Made by a program: the position numbers and the translations under genes
Notes under the pieces: generated by a model
Seen by the model: only the letters and a program-made list of their open reading frames with translations
The model's database searches: none
What the model was told of the DNA's origin: nothing
Shown: positions 7,135-18,024 of the stretch, piece after piece
Layout: each line of letters begins with the position of its first letter
Numbering within the stretch: position 1 is the first letter of the stretch
Source: Clostridia bacterium
GTDB lineage: Bacteria; Bacillota_A; Clostridia; Christensenellales; Aristaeellaceae
NCBI GenBank assembly: GCA_017517815.1
Contig: JAFWYA010000100.1
Span: 1 to 34,468, forward strand
DNA length: 34,468 nucleotides
Direction of reading: 5' to 3'

Positions 7135-8363
7135 TTGTTCTTGGCTTCCTGAGGCATGCGGGTCTTTACGGTTACGTTGAGTACAGCAAACACCACAAGC
7201 AGCAGAATGGTTACGAAAATCGCGCTCATGCCGCCGGTAAAGCCAAACCTTTCCGCCAGGCTGCCTACAATGGTGGGCATAAGGATGGCGCCAGTGGAGC
7301 CAATGCACAGCAGCATGCTGGTGGCCATGGGATAGGTGTTGGTAAAGATAGCACTGTCAGAGTAGATCATGGGGCAGATACCGGCCATGCACAGCCCCAG
7401 ACCCGCCACAGCCACCGTAACCATGGGAATGGAACCACTCATCAGCATCAGGCCAAAGAAGATTGCCACGCCAAAACTGGAAACCATCATCATCATCTTT
7501 TGCGAAATTTTGGTGGAGAGCGCCGCGCAGATCAGACGGCCCGTGAGCATCACGACCCACATCAGGGTGGCCATGGTCTGGCTGTAGGCAGTGATGGCAT
7601 TGGTCAGTTCCTGACCTGTCTTGCCGAAACCAGCCAGAATACTCTCCTTGTTCTGAATGTAAGTCACCAGCCAGCCGTTGATGGCATATTCAGAGCACAG
7701 GTAGCAGAACATCATCATCGCCAGAATCAGGAAAGACGGGTTTTTCAGAAACACAAACGTGCTGTTGGTCTTATCCTTGCGGCTGGGGCGGTCGTCCTCA
7801 AGCTGCATGCGGCTGAGGTTGAACAGGCTGATGCAGCCCATAACAACCACCACCGATAATCCTGCGCGGAAGCCGCCCAGACGGCTGGCCACCAGGTAGA
7901 GCATGGGGGTAAGGATAGCGCCGATGGCAAAGGATGAATGCAGCAGATTCGTTGCAATAGGGCTGCCGCCGGACAGCATGTTCGCACGCTGATTGGCAAA
8001 GTTCGTCACAGCGCCGCGGCCCAGGCCAGTACCCACAAACGCAAGGAACATCCATACAGGATTGCCGCTGATGCACATCATGGCAAAGCCGATAAATGCC
8101 AGCGACGACAGCAGGATTACCGAACGCTTGCGGCCCAGATACAGCGGGAGCAGACCGACAATAAAGCCCGAGATAAGGTTGCCAATGGAATGTGCCGACA
8201 GAAACAGGCCGCTCACCGTATCGCTCAGGCCGTATGCAGCTTTCATGTCCGGCAGGGCAGAACCCTGCGTAAGCGCCACCGCGCCATTGCAGAAGAACGC
8301 AAAGAAGCAGGTGTACAGCAGCCTGCGTCCGCGGGGATCAAGCTTTTTGATAAATGAAAACAT
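7131..8363 (-). CDS. Major facilitator superfamily transporter
   Basis: The 410-aa integral membrane protein has about 12 hydrophobic segments in two halves, separated by a charged loop around 195-207 (EDDRPSRKDKTN). The MFS signature loop between segments 2 and 3 reads LPLYLGRKRSVIL. It would move a small solute by ion-coupled or facilitated transport; the organisation resembles sugar or nucleoside MFS carriers but no substrate can be assigned. The ATG at 8361-8363 has AAAGGAG about 11 nt upstream. It is divergently transcribed from a cupin gene across a 154-bp region, and the two may be co-regulated. Confidence 0.82.
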   Translation of the reverse strand: MFSFIKKLDPRGRRLLYTCFFAFFCNGAVALTQGSALPDMKAAYGLSDTVSGLFLSAHSIGNLISGFIVGLLPLYLGRKRSVILLSSLAFIGFAMMCISGNPVWMFLAFVGTGLGRGAVTNFANQRANMLSGGSPIATNLLHSSFAIGAILTPMLYLVASRLGGFRAGLSVVVVMGCISLFNLSRMQLEDDRPSRKDKTNSTFVFLKNPSFLILAMMMFCYLCSEYAINGWLVTYIQNKESILAGFGKTGQELTNAITAYSQTMATLMWVVMLTGRLICAALSTKISQKMMMMVSSFGVAIFFGLMLMSGSIPMVTVAVAGLGLCMAGICPMIYSDSAIFTNTYPMATSMLLCIGSTGAILMPTIVGSLAERFGFTGGMSAIFVTILLLVVFAVLNVTVKTRMPQEAKNN

Positions 8364-8408
8364 AAACAGATGGTCTCCTTTTCAGGGTGTGTGATGGCAT
8401 ACTGTATG

Positions 8409-8437
8409 ATTATATCACATTTGCCATATACAGGCCA
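8409..8437 (-). promoter_or_regulatory. Extended -10 promoter of the MFS gene
   Basis: On the minus strand TGATATAAT (8409-8417) is an extended -10 element; the -35 (8432-8437, TGGCCT) is poor. Confidence 0.55.
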
Positions 8438-8453
8438 TAGGCAGTTTTGCGTA

Positions 8454-8482
8454 TTGTTTGCCTGCTGTGTTTATGTTATCAT
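8454..8482 (+). promoter_or_regulatory. Probable promoter of the cupin gene
   Basis: TTGTTT (8454-8459) and TATCAT (8477-8482), 17-nt spacer; each box has one or two mismatches. Confidence 0.5.
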
Positions 8483-8517
8483 CACATCAGCAATATGCTT
8501 CAAAGGAGTGTACTATT

Positions 8518-8847
8518 ATGAATGCAAACGTCGTTTTCAATGCAGATATTCCTCTCTGTGATCTGGGCGGCGGCGTCAGCCGCAAGGTACTGGCATACAA
8601 TGATCAGATGATGATCGTCGAAGTCCATTTCCAGGGCGGAGGCGTGGGCGCAGTGCATACCCATCCCCATGTGCAGAGCACTTATGTGCAAAGCGGCCGT
8701 TTCCGCTTCACCATCGAAGGCGAATCCGTTGAGGTTGCGCAGGGAGATACGATTGCCTTTCCGTCAAACGTGGAGCACGGTACCCTCTGCCTGGAAGAAG
8801 GCGTGCTGCTGGATATTTTCAACCCTATGCGCAAAGACTTTGTGTAA
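8518..8847 (+). CDS. Single-domain cupin protein
   Basis: This 109-aa cytoplasmic cupin barrel has the first cupin motif GVGAVHTHPHVQSTYVQSG (His47, His49, His51 as likely metal ligands) and the second motif around GDTIAFPSNVEHG. Such small cupins bind a metal and may be isomerases, dioxygenases or ligand-binding proteins; the reaction is unknown. The start is ATG 8518 with AAAGGAG 9 nt upstream; an upstream in-frame ATG at 8458 lies inside the promoter and is rejected. It is divergent from the MFS gene and ends at a strong bidirectional terminator. Confidence 0.85.
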   Translation: MNANVVFNADIPLCDLGGGVSRKVLAYNDQMMIVEVHFQGGGVGAVHTHPHVQSTYVQSGRFRFTIEGESVEVAQGDTIAFPSNVEHGTLCLEEGVLLDIFNPMRKDFV

Positions 8848-8886
8848 AGCAAAGGCCCGGTCTCACGACCGGGCCTTTGCTTTGTT
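8848..8886. terminator. Bidirectional terminator (cupin / PfkB kinase)
   Basis: A perfect 15-bp stem (8848-8862 with 8867-8881), TCAC loop and a short T tract on each strand. It lies between convergent genes and slightly overlaps the kinase stop codon. Confidence 0.88.
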
Positions 8887-9757
8887 ATTCAACTTCAGAA
8901 GCCAGCGGGATGGAATCTGCCGCGCCCATACGGCCAACCGCGATGGAAGAAGCCTTTGCCGCACGTGCCATGCGTGCGGCGATCGGCGTATCGGCAGCCA
9001 GACCCGCCACAAAGTAGCCTGTAAACGTGTCGCCTGCAGCCGTGGTATCCACAGCCTTTACCTTGAATGCAGGCTGGAAAACGATCTCATCCCCTTGCAT
9101 GCAGTACGCACCGCTTGCGCCAAGTGTAAGCACTACGCCCGCAGAAGGATACTGCTTCTTCAGCGAAGCGAGGATCTTTTCAGGCTCCGTTTCGCCAGTC
9201 AGCGCCTCGCCCTCGATTTCGTTGAGCAAAAACCAACTGACGCACTCAAGCGGGTAGGTTTTGATCAGTTCATTCACTGGCGAAGGATTGAAGATCACGC
9301 TCAGGCCTTTCTGCGCAGCCTTCTGCATCATCAGAGGAGAATTGTACAGTTCGTTCTGTAGAATCAGCGCGTCGCCGGGGCCAAAATCCTGCAGCATGTG
9401 GTCAACGTCCGCCTCCGTGGGGCGCATATTCACGTCGCCGAAAACAATGATGCTGTTCTGACCGTCTTTATTGACCTGAATAAACGTATGCGCGCTGGGG
9501 CCCTCCGCCCTGCGGACAAAAGTGGTATTTACGCCGTTTTTCTCCAAGGCATCCAGCAGCATGCCGCCATCCTCGCCCACGATGCCCGCATGATAGACTT
9601 CGCCGCCTGCCTTTGCAATGGCGATGGACTGGTTGAGACCCTTGCCGCCGCAGAACACATTGCGTTCAGACGCCAGCAGTGTTTCACCCGGACGCACGGT
9701 ATGATCGACACTGTATACATTGTCGATGTTCATGGAACCGTAATTCAAAATTTTCAT
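8885..9757 (-). CDS. PfkB-family carbohydrate kinase (ribokinase-like)
   Basis: The 290-aa cytoplasmic kinase phosphorylates a sugar or nucleoside with ATP. The N-terminal half has the substrate-side motif GGKGLNQ (37-43); the C-terminal signature DTTAAGDTFTGYF contains the anion hole and catalytic base Asp243. NPSPV and FLLNEIEGEALTG are typical of the ribokinase branch, so ribose is the best guess, but no ribose transporter or other pentose gene lies adjacent. The ATG at 9755-9757 has a GGGGG-type Shine-Dalgarno about 9 nt upstream. Its own promoter (9789-9818) starts immediately after the stop of the upstream M56-like gene. Confidence 0.88.
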   Translation of the reverse strand: MKILNYGSMNIDNVYSVDHTVRPGETLLASERNVFCGGKGLNQSIAIAKAGGEVYHAGIVGEDGGMLLDALEKNGVNTTFVRRAEGPSAHTFIQVNKDGQNSIIVFGDVNMRPTEADVDHMLQDFGPGDALILQNELYNSPLMMQKAAQKGLSVIFNPSPVNELIKTYPLECVSWFLLNEIEGEALTGETEPEKILASLKKQYPSAGVVLTLGASGAYCMQGDEIVFQPAFKVKAVDTTAAGDTFTGYFVAGLAADTPIAARMARAAKASSIAVGRMGAADSIPLASEVE

Positions 9758-9788
9758 TTTTCAGGCCCCCGTTTTTCGAAGATGGTTT

Positions 9789-9818
9789 ATTTTATCATCC
9801 TGACGGTTGCACTGTCAA
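9789..9818 (-). promoter_or_regulatory. Promoter of the PfkB kinase gene
   Basis: On the minus strand TTGACA (9813-9818) directly abuts the TGA stop of the preceding gene; the -10 is TAAAAT (9789-9794) with an 18-nt spacer and an upstream TG (extended -10). Confidence 0.7.
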
Positions 9819-11663
9819 TCACAGTTCCAGTTTCAAAAGGGTGGTTTCATACCAGTCGTTAAGCGCTTCGCTCCACAGGCTGCTGTCGCCGTAATTGGCT
9901 TCAAACGCAGCTTTCATTGCCTGCGCGGGCGTATACTTACCCGCAATGATGTGTTGCTGCGCCTCCTCGCTCAGCATCAGGCCATACAGGCTGTCCAGTG
10001 CCATTTCCACAAAAGCCTTTCTGTCTTCTTCAGCCCAGCGTTTCAGCTGCACTTTGCCGCTTACCTCGTCACAGAAGCTGCGCATAGGCCCTTCAGGCGC
10101 GCGAATATGCGTTTGGGTATAGGGCGATATTGCTGTGCTGTGCATATCATCCAGCCCGAAGGCGTATTTCCACTGCGGTTTGTCAGGATGGAAGTAAATG
10201 CAATAACTCTTCCCCTCTATTTCGTGCAGGGCAAAGCAGAAGTTTTCTGCATCAGCAACGGTGTAGCTGTACACTTCTGTCAGGTAGCCGCTTGCAAAAT
10301 CCGCAGCATCGGCAAGGGGCGTGCCTGGCCGAATGTCATTCCATGGCGTAGCATTCACCTCTGTATTCTGCAGGAGCGAAAGGAAGGCGCTTTTTTCCAT
10401 TGCCTGTGCCTTTTGTCTGGCTTCAGCAAGTGCACTGTACTTTTGGGAAAATCCTGTACGTTGAAAACGAGATACATAGGCTTCCTCCTCAAGGCACAAA
10501 TAAAAGCGTCCAATTTCACAACTGACATTCACATATCTCCTGCTTTCGACGATCTCATCCCAGTGGATCGTCAGCTTGCCTGTTTCCTCGCCCGGCAGGA
10601 CATATCGGGCATAATCGCGCACATATTGGAACAGCGGTTCACGCGCAGTTTTGTCCGTTTTATAGGACGGATTGGCCGCCACGCCGTTGGAATAAATCTC
10701 AACGAAGTGATCCTCAACCAGCCACAGTCTGCCATCATCACCGAACACCATGGTGAAATCTCCACCCGGCATATCCGCCTGCTGCGGCTTTGTGGTCACC
10801 TGCCAAAGGCCTGCCTCTTCAGCATGAAAAGCATCCCATGTGAGCATATCAAAGGAATCGTAGTATCCCAGCGATTGCGAACGCAAATACGGTGCCGAAG
10901 ACAGCACTTCCATCGCATAGTCGACGGCTTCTGCCTCATCTGCAATTGTCCGAACGGTGACACTGTCACCGCTCAGTTCAGGCACAACCGGCTTTTCAAG
11001 TTTTGGCAGACATTCCGCCGTACAGAAGGCGCAAATCGTTCCCATAACCGCTACGCACAACGCTGCATTTCGCAGCCATCGTACGGGCTGATGTTCTTCT
11101 CCGCGCTCCTTGAGCAGTTGTTGCCTGTCCTTGCGGCACATTTGCACGCTCAGCCACACCAGAGGATTGAACCAGTGCACAGCGCAGCAGACCGTTTCGA
11201 GCCATTCCCAGCAACCCTTGGGCTTTTTGCGCCATATAAGCACAATCAATGTCACAATAGCTGCAATTGCATACGCCAACAAAATCCATCTGGCAGTATT
11301 TCCATAGCTGGTCTGAAAACCAAATTCACGAACGACCCTTCCAGCTGCTCTGCCCGGCGCACCCAAGTGGTCCAGCAGGTCAGCCAGATTATACATCGCA
11401 TCATTGACGCGCACACGCACCTGATCCGCGATGGGACGCACGCCAACATTGTCCGACCATGCGGGCCTTAGCCCATTCATCAGGGGATTGGGCAGCGCAA
11501 GCGGCACAAGCAGCCGCAGCGCAATCATGACCCACGCAGCACACAAAAGCCCGCTGCCCACATGCCCGCGCAGAAAACGCCGTACGATCATCAGAACCAT
11601 CATCATCACGCTGCCTGTCAGCGCAGCTTCGATCAGAAAATTGAATACCGTTGCAGCCCTCAT
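9819..11663 (-). CDS. M56/BlaR1-like membrane protein lacking the protease motif
   Basis: This 614-aa protein has the membrane layout of M56 (BlaR1/MecR1) sensors: segments at about 8-30, 38-58 (AAWVMIALRLLVPLALPNPL, an M56 hallmark) and 120-140, then HWFNPLVWL, which in the family follows the zinc-protease site. Here the HExxH block expected before HWFNPLVWL is absent: after the third segment the chain runs straight through KPKGCWEWLETVCCA into HWFNPLVWL, and the downstream ExxCDE-type ligand is replaced (CRKDRQQLLKERG). A further segment (about 200-220) leads to an extracellular domain of about 390 residues that I do not recognise. The start ATG 11661-11663 has GGGAGGG 7 nt upstream. No BlaI-type repressor adjoins. 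It is probably a non-proteolytic derivative. Confidence 0.65.
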   Translation of the reverse strand: MRAATVFNFLIEAALTGSVMMMVLMIVRRFLRGHVGSGLLCAAWVMIALRLLVPLALPNPLMNGLRPAWSDNVGVRPIADQVRVRVNDAMYNLADLLDHLGAPGRAAGRVVREFGFQTSYGNTARWILLAYAIAAIVTLIVLIWRKKPKGCWEWLETVCCAVHWFNPLVWLSVQMCRKDRQQLLKERGEEHQPVRWLRNAALCVAVMGTICAFCTAECLPKLEKPVVPELSGDSVTVRTIADEAEAVDYAMEVLSSAPYLRSQSLGYYDSFDMLTWDAFHAEEAGLWQVTTKPQQADMPGGDFTMVFGDDGRLWLVEDHFVEIYSNGVAANPSYKTDKTAREPLFQYVRDYARYVLPGEETGKLTIHWDEIVESRRYVNVSCEIGRFYLCLEEEAYVSRFQRTGFSQKYSALAEARQKAQAMEKSAFLSLLQNTEVNATPWNDIRPGTPLADAADFASGYLTEVYSYTVADAENFCFALHEIEGKSYCIYFHPDKPQWKYAFGLDDMHSTAISPYTQTHIRAPEGPMRSFCDEVSGKVQLKRWAEEDRKAFVEMALDSLYGLMLSEEAQQHIIAGKYTPAQAMKAAFEANYGDSSLWSEALNDWYETTLLKLEL

Positions 11664-11747
11664 TTGTATTCCCTCCCGGTAATGTTTTCCACCCATCCAA
11701 CGGAGGTTGAAATCCTTTTATTGCTTCATATCTGTAACAGTTGTGTC

Positions 11748-11776
11748 TTTACAATCCGCCAAAACTATGGTAATAT
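11748..11776 (+). promoter_or_regulatory. Promoter of the T-box/ileS transcript
   Basis: TTTACA (11748-11753) and TAATAT (11771-11776) with a 17-nt spacer and an extended TGG. An overlapping TATAAT at 11774-11779 is an alternative -10 but with a 20-nt spacer. Confidence 0.6.
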
Positions 11777-11782
11777 AATTGA

Positions 11783-12034
11783 TAGCGGCTATGATGAGGA
11801 CGGATGCCCGTCAAGCGCAGCAAAGCGAGCCTGGGAATGGTGTAAGCCAGGTGCTGCAGCTGGTGCGTCAGATCACCTCGGAGCCACCCGCCTGATGGCA
11901 TTTTGCCGTAAGCCGGGTCGGGCGCTCCCGTGACAGAGCAGCCAACGAGTGGGCAGCCTTCGGCTGTCAAAATGGGTGGTACCGCGGAAAATGCGTTTTT
12001 TCCGTCCCGTTTCCAAAAAACGGGGCGGTTTTTT
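11783..12034 (+). ncRNA. T-box riboswitch (tRNA-Ile sensing)
   Basis: The leader upstream of ileS has the conserved T-box GGGTGGTACCGCGG (11974-11987), whose GGN bulge pairs with the uncharged tRNA acceptor end. It is followed by a strong terminator (11-bp stem 12002-12012 with 12018-12028, then six T). In the stem I region, ATC at 11872-11874 in CAGATCACC is the likely specifier, matching an isoleucine codon and the downstream gene. Uncharged tRNA-Ile would stabilise the antiterminator and allow ileS expression. Confidence 0.9.
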
Positions 12035-12074
12035 CTTGCCCCGACCGTCAACAACCAAAGGAGGAACCCCTGAA

Positions 12075-15000
12075 ATGTATCGCAAAGTACCTACAGACAT
12101 GAACTTTGTAGAGCGCGAAAAAGCGGTGCTCGACTTCTGGAAGAAGGAAGACATCATCAAAAAGAGCTTCCATCACCGCGACGGCGCCGAGCGCTTCACT
12201 TTCTTCGACGGCCCGCCCACGGCCAACGGCCGCCCCCACATCGGTCATATTGAGACCCGCGCCATCAAGGACCTGATCCCGCGTTTCCAGTCCATGAAGG
12301 GTAAAGACGTGCTGCGCAAGGCCGGCTGGGACACTCATGGTCTGCCTGTTGAGCTCGAAGTCGAAAAGATCCTGGGCCTTGACGGCAAGCCCCAGATCGA
12401 AGCCTACGGCATCGAGCCCTTCATCAAGGAGTGCAAGAAGAGCGTATGGAAGTACCAGCACGAATGGGAGGAAATGTCCGACCGCGTTGGCTTCTGGGCT
12501 GATATGGAAAACCCCTACATCACCTACAAGGACGACTATATCGAGTCTGAATGGTGGAGCCTGAAGAAGATTTATGAAAAGGGCCTTCTCTATCTGGGCC
12601 ACAAGATCGCGCCCTACTGCCCCCGCTGCGGCACTGCGCTGTCCAGCCACGAAGTGGCTCAGGGCTACAAGAATGTGAAGGAAACTTCTGCCTTCGTGCG
12701 CTTCCCCGTCAAGGGTGAGGAAAACACCTACCTGCTGGCCTGGACCACCACCCCGTGGACCCTGCCCAGCAACCTGGGCCTGTGCGTCAACCCGCGCGAC
12801 ACCTACGCGCGCTTCAACGTTGACGGCCAGACCATCATCATGGCCAAGGCGCTCATCTCCGCCGTCTATCCCGACAAGGAAGTCGAGATCGTTGCTGAAA
12901 TGCCCGGCGCTGAGCTGCGCGGCATGGAATACGTTCCCCTGTTCGACTTTGCCGTTGGCAAGCTCGACAAGCCCGCCTGGTACGTGGTGTGCGACGATTA
13001 CGTCACTATGACTGACGGTACCGGCATCGTTCATATCGCCCCCGCCTTTGGTGAGGATGACAACCGCGTCTGCCGCGAAAACGACCTGCCCTTCGTCAAC
13101 TTTGTGGATACCCAGGGCTGCATGACCGCCGACACCAAGTGGCCCGGCGTGTTCGTCAAGGACTGTGACAAGCTGATCCTCGACGACCTGAAGGAGCGCG
13201 GGCTGCTGTTTGCCGCTGTTCCCTTCGCTCATGATTATCCCTTCTGCTGGCGCTGCAACCATCCCCTGCTGTACTATCCCCGTCCCACCTGGTACATCAA
13301 GATGACCGCCGTGCGCGACCAGCTGGTGGCCAATAACCGCACCATCAACTGGATGCCCGACAACATCAAGGAAGGTCGTATGGGCACCTGGCTGGAGAAC
13401 GTACATGACTGGGGTCTCAGCCGTGAACGCTACTGGGGCACTCCCCTGCCCATCTGGCGCTGCGAGGACGGCCACATCCATGTGATCGGCTCCAAGCAGG
13501 AACTGCGCGAAATGGCCACCACCGAAGTGGGTGAGATCGAGCTGCACCGTCCCTACGTGGATGAGATCCAGATCACCTGCCCCGAATGCGGCAAGCCTAT
13601 GACCCGCGTAACCGACGTCATCGACTGCTGGTACGACTCCGGCTCCATGCCCTTCGCCCAGTGGCACTACCCCTTCGAAAACAAGGACATCTTTGAAAAG
13701 CGCTTCCCCGCCAACTTCATCTCCGAAGCCATCGACCAGACCCGCGGCTGGTTCTACACGCTGGAAGCCATTTCGACCCTGCTGTTCGAACGTGCTCCGT
13801 TTGAAAACTGCATCGTCATGGGCCACGTGCAGGATGCTGAAGGCCGCAAGATGAGCAAGCACATCGGCAACGTTGTTGATCCGTGGAGCGTGCTCAACAA
13901 ACAGGGTGCCGATGCCGTTCGCTGGTATTTCTACACCGCCGGCGCTCCGTGGCTGCCCAGCCGCTTCAGCGACGAGGCTGTCAACGAGGGTCAGCGCAAG
14001 TTCATGGCGACCCTGCAGAACACCTATGCGTTCTTCGTCATGTACGCCAACATCGACAACTTTGACCCCAAGGATCACCCCATCAAGAATGTGAAGCTCA
14101 CTCTGATGGACAAGTGGATCCTCAGCCGTCTGAACCAGCTCATCAAGCAGGTCGACGAGGATCTGTCCAACTTCCGCATTCCCGAACCCGCCAACGCCAT
14201 CACCAAGTTTGTGGATGATCTGAGCAACTGGTACGTCCGCCGCGGCCGTGAGCGTTTCTGGGGCAAGGGCATGGACGACACCAAGGAAGCCGCCTTTGTG
14301 ACCCTGTACACGGTGCTTACGACGCTTGCCAAGGTCATCGCTCCCTTCGTGCCCTTCATGGCGGAGGACATCTACCAGAACCTGGTGCGCAGCGTAGACG
14401 AAACCGCTCCTGAGAGCGTGCATCTGTGCGACTTCCCCACCGCCGACGAGTCTCTCATCGACGAGGATCTCAACACCCAGATGAACGCCCTGCTCGAGGT
14501 CATCAGCCTTGGCCGCGCCGTTCGCGCCGCTGCCAACCTGAAGGTGCGTCAGCCCCTGCAGACCCTGTATGTCAAGGGCACCAGCTTTGACGAGCAGTTC
14601 GGCGAGCTGGCCAAGGACGAGCTGAACGTGAAGGCCGTTGTATTCACTGACGACGCCCGCGCCTTCACTACCTACAACCTCAAGCCCCAGATGCGCACCC
14701 TCGGCCCGAAGTACGGCAAGCTTCTAGGCAAGATCGGCGCAGCGCTGAAGACCATGGACGGCAACGACGTGGTGGATACCTTCAGCCGCGGCGAAAATTA
14801 CACCTTCATGGTGGACGACACCGAAGTGGTGCTGTCCAAGGATGACGTTCTCACCGAAGCCACCCAGAAGCCCGGCTTTGCCGCGCAGGTAGATGGCGAC
14901 GTGACCGTTGTGTTCGACTGCAACCTCACCCCCGAACTGGTCGCCGAAGGCTATCAGCGCGAGATGGTGAGCAAGCTGCAGAACATGCGCAAGGATGCCG

Positions 15001-15200
15001 ACTTTGAAGTCAGCGACCGCATCGCCGTGACCTATGAGGCCGACGACGAGCTGGCCGCCGCCCTCGAGGCGGGCCGCGACTTCATCATGACCAGCGTGCT
15101 GGCCGTAAGCATGGAACGCGCTGCCGCCCCTGAAGGCGTGGAAGCCAAGAAGTGGGATCTCAACGGCAAGAAGGCTGTCATGAGCGTGCGCAAGGCATAA
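12075..15200 (+). CDS. ileS: Isoleucyl-tRNA synthetase (type 2-like)
   Basis: The 1041-aa cytoplasmic class Ia synthetase charges tRNA-Ile. The ATP-binding signatures are HIGH (His55-His58, in GRPHIGHIETR) and KMSKH (592-596). The editing (CP1) domain lies between about 190 and 390, with the TWTTTPWTLPSN-type entry (here AWTTTPWTLPSN), and the anticodon-binding region follows about 690. The length above 1000, the KMSKH variant and NWMPDNIKEGRMGTWLENV point to the longer, eukaryote-like type 2 enzyme rather than the ~930-aa type 1. Type 2 IleRS are known for reduced sensitivity to mupirocin; that is inference here. The ATG at 12075 has AAAGGAGG 10 nt upstream; the longer in-frame ORF beginning at 11949 would run through the T-box. 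Confidence 0.96.
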   Translation: MYRKVPTDMNFVEREKAVLDFWKKEDIIKKSFHHRDGAERFTFFDGPPTANGRPHIGHIETRAIKDLIPRFQSMKGKDVLRKAGWDTHGLPVELEVEKILGLDGKPQIEAYGIEPFIKECKKSVWKYQHEWEEMSDRVGFWADMENPYITYKDDYIESEWWSLKKIYEKGLLYLGHKIAPYCPRCGTALSSHEVAQGYKNVKETSAFVRFPVKGEENTYLLAWTTTPWTLPSNLGLCVNPRDTYARFNVDGQTIIMAKALISAVYPDKEVEIVAEMPGAELRGMEYVPLFDFAVGKLDKPAWYVVCDDYVTMTDGTGIVHIAPAFGEDDNRVCRENDLPFVNFVDTQGCMTADTKWPGVFVKDCDKLILDDLKERGLLFAAVPFAHDYPFCWRCNHPLLYYPRPTWYIKMTAVRDQLVANNRTINWMPDNIKEGRMGTWLENVHDWGLSRERYWGTPLPIWRCEDGHIHVIGSKQELREMATTEVGEIELHRPYVDEIQITCPECGKPMTRVTDVIDCWYDSGSMPFAQWHYPFENKDIFEKRFPANFISEAIDQTRGWFYTLEAISTLLFERAPFENCIVMGHVQDAEGRKMSKHIGNVVDPWSVLNKQGADAVRWYFYTAGAPWLPSRFSDEAVNEGQRKFMATLQNTYAFFVMYANIDNFDPKDHPIKNVKLTLMDKWILSRLNQLIKQVDEDLSNFRIPEPANAITKFVDDLSNWYVRRGRERFWGKGMDDTKEAAFVTLYTVLTTLAKVIAPFVPFMAEDIYQNLVRSVDETAPESVHLCDFPTADESLIDEDLNTQMNALLEVISLGRAVRAAANLKVRQPLQTLYVKGTSFDEQFGELAKDELNVKAVVFTDDARAFTTYNLKPQMRTLGPKYGKLLGKIGAALKTMDGNDVVDTFSRGENYTFMVDDTEVVLSKDDVLTEATQKPGFAAQVDGDVTVVFDCNLTPELVAEGYQREMVSKLQNMRKDADFEVSDRIAVTYEADDELAAALEAGRDFIMTSVLAVSMERAAAPEGVEAKKWDLNGKKAVMSVRKA

Positions 15201-15207
15201 AGACGAT

Positions 15208-15283
15208 GGAGGGGCCCTGCCCCTCCACCCCGCCAGGGATTTCATCCCTGGGCCCATTACCGGCTGTGCTTTTGCACAGCCGG
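15208..15283 (+). repeat. Three consecutive hairpins between ileS and the methyltransferase gene
   Basis: Three perfect hairpins fit into 76 bp: GGAGGGGC/GCCCCTCC (15208-15215, 15219-15226), CCAGGGA/TCCCTGG (15233-15239, 15245-15251) and a 10-bp stem CCGGCTGTGC/GCACAGCCGG with TTTT loop (15260-15269, 15274-15283). None is followed by a U tract, so they are not ordinary terminators. They could slow RNA decay or belong to an intergenic repeat family. Confidence 0.6.
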
Positions 15284-15308
15284 AAAGCTGATTTATAGGA
15301 GAAATCAC

Positions 15309-16173
15309 ATGTATCTTTGCGATCAATGGCGCGATTATGAAGTGCTGGATACCGGCGACGGCGAAAAGCTGGAGCGCTGGGGCAATATCATCCTGCGCAG
15401 GCCCGACCCGCAGGTCATCTGGCCCAAGGCCGATCCTTCCCTGTGGAAGAAGGCGCAGGCTACCTACGAACGCAGCGAAAGCGGCGGCGGTCACTGGGAG
15501 TTCCGTGAAAAGCTGCCCGAACGCTGGACGATCGATCTGGGCAACCTGAAGTTTTACGTCAAGCCCACCGGCTTCAAGCACACGGGTCTGTTCCCCGAGC
15601 AGGCGGCCAACTGGGCCTTCATGCAGGAGCGCATCCGTTCTGCCGGCGCATGGAACCATCCTCCGCGCATCCTGAACCTGTTTGCCTACACCGGCGGCGC
15701 GACCATGGCCTGTGCTGCTGCAGGCGCGCATGTCACCCATGTAGACGCTGCCAAGGGCATGGTGCTGTGGGCCAAGGAAAACCGCGAGCTGACCGGTCTG
15801 CCTGAGGACAGCACCCGTTTCATCATCGAGGATGCCAAGGCCTTTGTGCGCCGCGAGATCCGCCGCGGCAACAAGTACGACGGCATCCTGATGGATCCGC
15901 CCAGCTACGGCCGCGGCCCCAACGGCGAGGTATGGAAGCTGGAAAACGAGCTGTATCCGCTGGTGGAGCTTTGCTCCGAAGTGATGAGCGACACGCCGCT
16001 ATTCTTCCTGATCAACGGCTACACCACCGGTTTCTGCGCAAGCGTGCTTCGCAACATTGCCGAACGCTGCCTGTGCCCCAAATTTGGCGGCAGGGCCGAG
16101 GCGGACGAGCTGTGCCTGAAGGTGACCAGCGGCGGCGTGCTGCCCTGCGGCACTACGGCAAGGTGGCTGCCCG

Positions 16174-16181
<8 letters not shown>
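15309..16181 (+). CDS. RlmI-like SAM-dependent methyltransferase
   Basis: The 290-aa protein is a class I methyltransferase of the Methyltrans_SAM (RlmI/RlmK-like) group, which mostly modify rRNA. Motif I is LNLFAYTGGATMA (about 122-134), an acidic residue follows in VTHVDAAKGM, and DPPSYGRG (196-203) is the motif IV catalytic-side signature. The N-terminal PUA domain of full-length RlmI is missing; instead about 80 residues form a small beta domain. I see no SCS-type catalytic cysteine, so m5C activity is not certain. The ATG has AGGAG 7 nt upstream. It overlaps the next gene by 8 nt and heads an RNA-modification operon, probably read on from ileS. Confidence 0.8.
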
Positions 16182-18011
<1,830 letters not shown>

Positions 18012-18024
18012 GGAGGCGGCAGCA

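Noticed and set aside
9807..11471. 554-aa plus-strand ORF
   Set aside because: It is antisense to the M56-like gene and has shadow-type composition rich in His, Arg and Cys.
12048..14423. 791-aa minus-strand ORF opposite ileS
   Set aside because: It is a mirror of the GC-rich ileS frame, with no ribosome binding site or family motif.
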